Assembly (NCBI GenBank): GCA_030648705.1
Contig: JAUSHF010000060.1
Span: 1 to 9,568, forward strand
Source of the DNA: a bacterium
Lineage (GTDB): Bacteria; Patescibacteriota; Minisyncoccia; Phycocordibacterales; PALSA-1337
Length of the DNA: 9,568 bases
Reading direction: 5' to 3'
Shown: positions 5,879 to 9,568 of the stretch, piece by piece
How the letters are laid out: every line of letters begins with the position of its first letter
How positions within the stretch are numbered: position 1 is the first letter of the stretch
Program-made: the position numbers and the translations under genes
The notes under the pieces: generated by a model
The model's database searches: none
What the model saw: only the letters and a program-made list of their open reading frames with translations
Told to the model about the DNA's origin: nothing

Positions 5879-6619
5879 TTATTTCTTAGTGAAAAGGAAA
5901 CATCCACATGCGTACTTTTCTTTTTTTACTAAATCAGGATTCGCATTTCTAATTAATCCGCCATTCTCTGATTTCTCTGGAATTAAGCTAAATTCTTTAA
6001 GCTCGAGACCTTCAAATAGTGAGATTATTTGCTCATAAGAATATATTCTGTGTGCGTTAAATTCTATATTAGGCGAGCCTACTGGTGTTACGAATATAAG
6101 GTTACCATCTTTTGCTAACACTCTTTTTAATTCATTTATAGCCTTTATATCACCATCAGGGTCTATAGTATCACCATATCTACCTAATCCAATATGTTCT
6201 ATTGTATGCATACAGGATAGGGAATTAACATAATTATCAGCAAAAGGCAAATGGTTCAAATCACCCTTCTTGCTTTCGAAATTACTTAACTTTAAATCAG
6301 CGGGTCTATAGTCGTAGAATTCTACTGGCACGAAAGCAGAACTAATAGCTCCAAAATAGAGACTTGAAGATATGTCTATGTGCTTCAGAGGTTTTGTTTC
6401 TGCTAATATTCGTGCTGCCCAAGCGGTGTGATATACATAATGTCTATCGAAACCTGTATCTACGGTTTTGTCTTTGATCTGAGGATAAAAATCAAAGATG
6501 GATTTTTTAAATCTGTGATTTTTATCTTTTGAATAGTATTTTAGATAGTCGGGTAGGATAAAGGGCGACTGTACTATGTTTATAATTTTTTTTGCTATTT
6601 TTTTAAATAAACTTTTCAT
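5879..6619 (-). CDS. DUF268 family protein, methyltransferase-like
   Basis: This 246-residue protein matches DUF268, a family with a class I SAM-methyltransferase-like fold found in sugar and capsule clusters. The visible blocks are HIDISSSLYF (80-89, at the place of the SAM-binding loop), VEFYDYRP (99-106), GDLNHLPFADNYVNSLSCMHTIEHIGLGRYGD (119-150, the family hallmark), RVLAKDGNLIFVTPVG (166-181) and HRIYSYEQI (190-198). The SAM loop is not the usual glycine-rich form (no DxGxGxG), so catalytic activity is not certain. The N-terminal 20 residues are basic and mildly amphipathic (MKSLFKKIAKKIINIV) and might touch the membrane. The ATG at 6619 follows the FkbM stop by 1 base; the GT11 gene follows after 1 base. 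In this context, methylation of a sugar in the same glycan is the likeliest role. Confidence 0.82.
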   Translation of the reverse strand: MKSLFKKIAKKIINIVQSPFILPDYLKYYSKDKNHRFKKSIFDFYPQIKDKTVDTGFDRHYVYHTAWAARILAETKPLKHIDISSSLYFGAISSAFVPVEFYDYRPADLKLSNFESKKGDLNHLPFADNYVNSLSCMHTIEHIGLGRYGDTIDPDGDIKAINELKRVLAKDGNLIFVTPVGSPNIEFNAHRIYSYEQIISLFEGLELKEFSLIPEKSENGGLIRNANPDLVKKEKYACGCFLFTKK

Positions 6620-6620
6620 T

Positions 6621-7544
6621 TTAAATCATTAAACTTTTTACTTGATCGATTTTTTCTTTAGGTATAAAGAGGAGATTGTCATAAGTGTATGATGCTTGAA
6701 CTGTATGCTTACTTATTTTACCAAGAGGATTAATCTCATAAGCCTCGTAATTATTATCCTCTAGGAATTTAATAGAATTTTTATTGTTGTCACTCCATTC
6801 CTCTCCACCTCCAACCTCAATAGTTACGAAGGGTCTGGTCTTTGTTAATGTTTCAGTCATGCCTTTTAATACACTGAATTCAGCGCCTTCTACGTCTATT
6901 TTAATAAAGTCCGGGTTTATTATTTGTTTTTCTTTCGCTATATTATCAAATGTTACGGTTTTCAAATCTATTTTCTTTGCGTATTTTTTAAGAAAATTTA
7001 AATGCTCAGCAATTCTATTATTTATGGTATTTAAGAAACTATATCTAGGACCATAATCGAAAAATGTAATATCGGTTTCTTTATCGAATAATGCTTTTTG
7101 TATAGGAATTATATTTGAATAAATTTTAGAATTTTCATTTAATGTCTCAAAAGTTCTCGGTGTCGGTTCGAATGCAAATATTTTCCCTTTTTCTCCGGCT
7201 AGCCAAGCTGATAGGAGAGTATATAGACCGACATTTGCTCCGATATCTACCACAGTCATATTTGGCTTAATAAAATTAATGAGGAAATTCATTAAATTCA
7301 CTTCGTAGAAGCCGTAATAGTAAATCATTCCACCCTCTGGTAGGTAATATGATATCCTATCCTCCCAAAGGGTTTTTGTCTTTATTTTAAAGGGGAATAA
7401 ATAAGATAATGATATCAGTGAATAATAAGATAATGTCCTAATCGGATCTTTGATTATTCTCTTAATTCTATTGTTTTCTATTTTGAAAACATCATACCTG
7501 TGTTCTATTTTTGATTTTAGCTCTGATATATTTTGCTGATTCAT
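6621..7544 (-). CDS. FkbM family SAM-dependent methyltransferase
   Basis: A 307-residue protein with the FkbM (Methyltransf_21) core. The SAM-binding motif I is VVDIGANVG (98-106), the acidic ribose-binding segment is FAFEPTP (123-129), and the hallmark DFIKIDVEGAEFSVLKGM lies at 212-229. These enzymes usually O-methylate hydroxyls, often of sugars in surface glycans or antibiotics. The first 95 residues are a family-variable N-terminal region with a moderately hydrophobic patch (about 36-53). The ATG at 7544 overlaps the stop of the upstream glycosyltransferase by 4 bases (ATGA), indicating translational coupling. Together with the DUF268 gene directly behind it, the cluster offers two different methylation activities. 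The position and sugar methylated cannot be deduced. Confidence 0.93.
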   Translation of the reverse strand: MNQQNISELKSKIEHRYDVFKIENNRIKRIIKDPIRTLSYYSLISLSYLFPFKIKTKTLWEDRISYYLPEGGMIYYYGFYEVNLMNFLINFIKPNMTVVDIGANVGLYTLLSAWLAGEKGKIFAFEPTPRTFETLNENSKIYSNIIPIQKALFDKETDITFFDYGPRYSFLNTINNRIAEHLNFLKKYAKKIDLKTVTFDNIAKEKQIINPDFIKIDVEGAEFSVLKGMTETLTKTRPFVTIEVGGGEEWSDNNKNSIKFLEDNNYEAYEINPLGKISKHTVQASYTYDNLLFIPKEKIDQVKSLMI

Positions 7545-8467
7545 ATATTTAGCAATTTTAACAAATTTGCAGTAGTTATATTATCTCTGAAATTTTCTTT
7601 AGCATATTCGTATGGTGAGTAAGAATTTAAGTTTTTTATGAAAGTAGATAATTTTCTTCTAAATTCTTCTATATCTTTAAAATTATCACCCGTCTTTTCA
7701 TTTGCATACGGTGCATTTATATTTCCTGTGACTGTTTTATTGTAATTCTTAAACACGAAACTTCCAGGATTCCATACAAATGTCGGCACATTCATAGACC
7801 ATGCTTCTAATAAGGCTATGCCCTGACTTTCTATTTCTTGAAGATAAACCATTGCGAAACTCTTCTTTAATTCAGCTAGGTATTCTTTTTTGGTGAATTT
7901 TCCATATTCTAATACTTTAAATGGTATGGAATTATTTCTCATATATTCACATATATTTTCAAACAATTTTTCATCGGTATTCTTTTTAAATATTAAATAT
8001 TGATTCTTTGAGTCGTCTACTCCTTTTTCTTTTATATCTATGCCTGCTGGCCAAATAATTATTTTTGATTCCAAGTTTTTATCGAATGATAAAAAGAAAT
8101 TTTTTACCCATTCGGAGGGAACTAATATTTTATCTATATTTGGATTTAATAAGAGACTATTTTCGTCTATTGGGGTTATTGTGATATTTGGGCCGACTAT
8201 CAATCTTTTAATTTTTCCTTCGGATCTTAATTTGAGTGTTTTTTTTAGAGTTTCTATTCCAGATGGTACCAGCACCATGTCATTAATTTGTGAAGAGAAG
8301 AATGGATTTAGTACATATGGCTCATTTAGTTCATCTAGACCTCTAATTATACTTTGTAAGACAGATGATGGCCCTCTTTTTCTCTTCGAGAATTTTTTAA
8401 TATAATAATATAACCATTCTTTTATGAAAGGGTGGAATCCTGGGGGCTTTGTAAGTATGGTAAGCAT
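7541..8467 (-). CDS. Short GT-B glycosyltransferase (GT4-like)
   Basis: This 308-residue protein looks like a retaining GT-B glycosyltransferase. It has KILVPSEWVKNFF (113-125) and IIWPAGID (137-144), the usual inter-domain signature of GT4 enzymes, and an EX7E motif (E213 to E221 in ESQGIALLEAW) that binds the nucleotide-sugar donor. At 308 residues it is shorter than the usual 350-400, and the N-terminal domain is compact (RGPSSVLQSIIRGL at 31-44 takes the place of the common glycine-rich start). It has no membrane helix. The ATG at 8467 lies 1 base after the upstream stop, and its own TGA overlaps the FkbM start by 4 bases, so it sits firmly in the operon. The donor sugar is unknown. The family call is solid at the C-terminal half and weaker at the N-terminal half. 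Confidence 0.8.
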   Translation of the reverse strand: MLTILTKPPGFHPFIKEWLYYYIKKFSKRKRGPSSVLQSIIRGLDELNEPYVLNPFFSSQINDMVLVPSGIETLKKTLKLRSEGKIKRLIVGPNITITPIDENSLLLNPNIDKILVPSEWVKNFFLSFDKNLESKIIIWPAGIDIKEKGVDDSKNQYLIFKKNTDEKLFENICEYMRNNSIPFKVLEYGKFTKKEYLAELKKSFAMVYLQEIESQGIALLEAWSMNVPTFVWNPGSFVFKNYNKTVTGNINAPYANEKTGDNFKDIEEFRRKLSTFIKNLNSYSPYEYAKENFRDNITTANLLKLLNI

Positions 8468-8468
8468 C

Positions 8469-9568
8469 TTATTTTAGAAAAGCAGAATCAATAATATTTT
8501 CAAATTTATGAATGGAATTGTTAATTAGAAATAACCCCTGAGCTACATCTTTTGCTTTAGCTCCCATTAATTCTAGTTTACTGCACTTTTTCAAATTTAG
8601 CATCTCTTCCATGTAACCTGCGTATTGGTCTATGTTATCAACATCAGCAATTCTACTGAAATCACTAGCTAAATACTCTAAATGTGCATTCCATATCATG
8701 GATTTATGGCTGATTATGGGCTTGCTACACAACATCGATTCGGCTATATTAAGTCCGCAAGATTCACCATCTTTTCTAAAATGTGCCAATACATCAATCG
8801 CATTGTGAAATGTCCAAATATCTAGTTCTCTTGAACTTGGTGGTAGAAAATGTACATTATGTATTCTCTCCTTATTCACTAATTCTACTAAAATAGGTGG
8901 AGGTGACATTATTATATAGTGTGAATTAGGATATTTCATCACTGTTAGTTTAAAAGCATTTATACCTATTGGATCAAAGATTGTATCATCAGCTCTTCCG
9001 ATTCTTCCAAAAACCAAGTCTGTTTCTTTAATATTAAAATCATTTCTCAATTTTTTACCTAATTCCAGAGCTTCCTTAGCTGGTTCTTCAGATGGGATAT
9101 AAATAACCCCTATCTTTTTTTGGGGTACTATTCCTCTGATTTTAGATGCGACCTCTTTTGATATACAAACATTTTTTATGATATTTTTTTGTAGATTAGG
9201 GGCGCCAAATATATTGATAAGTACTATAGGTATATCTCTAATCATGTTAATAGGGAATTCAGTGTGTCCATCTGTAGCAGTAACTAATAAATCTATATTA
9301 TTATCATTTATGACGTCAGTTATGTTAGGAGTCATATTTTTAAAATAATAGGGATATTTTTTTTCAAAAGAATCAAATTCGAAATCAATAAGATTTACTC
9401 CCTTTTCTTTTAGATATTCTATCCTCCCATCGTTCTCGTTGGTAGAATTATTTCTTTTTTTTGAGGAGTACATGAAAAATACTTCATATTTCTCTTTGTT
9501 TAAAAATTTTGCTACTATTTGTAGGAATTTTTCTGTACCCCCAAAACTCAAGCCAGATATATGATAAA
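8469..9568 (-). CDS. GT4-like glycosyltransferase, 5' end outside window
   Basis: The frame is open from the right edge to a TAA at 8469-8471. A start could be placed at the TTG at 9549-9551, but the codons before it read YHISG. With what follows they make HISGLSFGGTEKFLQIVAKFL, the standard N-terminal acceptor-side loop of GT4 enzymes, so translation begins beyond 9568 and only a few residues are missing. The C-terminal domain has FGRIGRADDTIFDP (181-194 counted from the TTG) and an EX7E motif, E263 to E271, in KDGESCGLNIAESM, which binds the sugar nucleotide. It is a cytosolic or peripheral GT-B enzyme of the same surface-glycan operon. It is the most upstream gene seen, and the operon promoter must lie outside the window. 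The next gene starts 1 base after its stop. Confidence 0.88.
   Translation of the reverse strand, partial: YHISGLSFGGTEKFLQIVAKFLNKEKYEVFFMYSSKKRNNSTNENDGRIEYLKEKGVNLIDFEFDSFEKKYPYYFKNMTPNITDVINDNNIDLLVTATDGHTEFPINMIRDIPIVLINIFGAPNLQKNIIKNVCISKEVASKIRGIVPQKKIGVIYIPSEEPAKEALELGKKLRNDFNIKETDLVFGRIGRADDTIFDPIGINAFKLTVMKYPNSHYIIMSPPPILVELVNKERIHNVHFLPPSSRELDIWTFHNAIDVLAHFRKDGESCGLNIAESMLCSKPIISHKSMIWNAHLEYLASDFSRIADVDNIDQYAGYMEEMLNLKKCSKLELMGAKAKDVAQGLFLINNSIHKFENIIDSAFLK

Noticed and set aside
5878..5907. Upstream ATG at 5907 for the GT11 gene
   Set aside because: It adds ten residues unlike the family and overlaps the DUF268 gene by 29 bases; 5877 matches the usual GT11 N-terminus.
8040..8405. 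121-aa plus-strand ORF inside the short GT-B gene
   Set aside because: It is antisense to a gene with GT4 motifs and tight operon spacing, and has no domain of its own.
1..9568. Recoded UGA (Gly) as in Gracilibacteria/Absconditabacteria
   Set aside because: No called gene contains an in-frame TGA, tryptophan is encoded by TGG, and one gene ends naturally with TGA at 7541-7543.
1..9568. Defence system, CRISPR array or mobile element
   Set aside because: No nuclease, Cas, toxin-antitoxin, transposase or integrase motifs and no regularly spaced repeats are visible; the ATPase alone is not evidence for one.

Overview
The window looks like a piece of a small, AT-rich bacterial genome, most likely a Patescibacteria (CPR), Parcubacteria-type organism. 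This is inferred from the protein families (a DUF4015 glycosidase-like secreted protein, a soluble VirD4/TraG/HerA-type ATPase with a long disordered tail, and dense glycosyltransferase/FkbM clusters), the very tight gene packing, and starts that lack Shine-Dalgarno sequences. The standard genetic code fits: no called gene needs an in-frame TGA, and TGA is used as a stop at 7541-7543. No marker gene is present, so the taxonomy is only a suggestion.

Left half, + strand. The window opens inside an unrecognised gene that ends at 294. It is followed by a weak terminator-like hairpin and an extended -10 promoter (TGATATAAT, 370-378). That promoter drives a two-gene unit: a 90-aa two-helix membrane protein and a 385-aa membrane-anchored DUF4015 putative glycoside hydrolase. 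A 425-base stretch (1850-2274) follows. It holds one 70-aa orphan ORF of visibly higher GC, then a very strong 12-bp terminator hairpin. A second extended -10 (TGTTATAAT, 2257-2265) lies only 9 bases before the ATG of a 628-aa ATPase, so that mRNA should be leaderless or nearly so.

Right half, - strand. From the right edge down to 4164 runs a compact surface-glycan operon. In transcription order it contains a GT4-like glycosyltransferase (5' end outside the window), a second short GT-B glycosyltransferase, an FkbM methyltransferase, a DUF268 methyltransferase-like protein, a GT11 alpha-1,2-fucosyltransferase-like protein and a GT2 glycosyltransferase. The first five genes overlap by 4 bases or are separated by 1 base. 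Only the last is set off, by a 46-base gap. Together they would extend an envelope glycan, probably add fucose or a related deoxyhexose, and methylate it.

The ATPase and the GT2 gene converge with 2 bases between their stop codons. A perfect 11-bp inverted repeat covers both stops. I see no tRNA, rRNA, CRISPR array, insertion sequence or defence system. The most unusual features are the leaderless ATPase promoter placed against a strong terminator, the shared-stop hairpin, and the orphan GC-rich 70-aa ORF.
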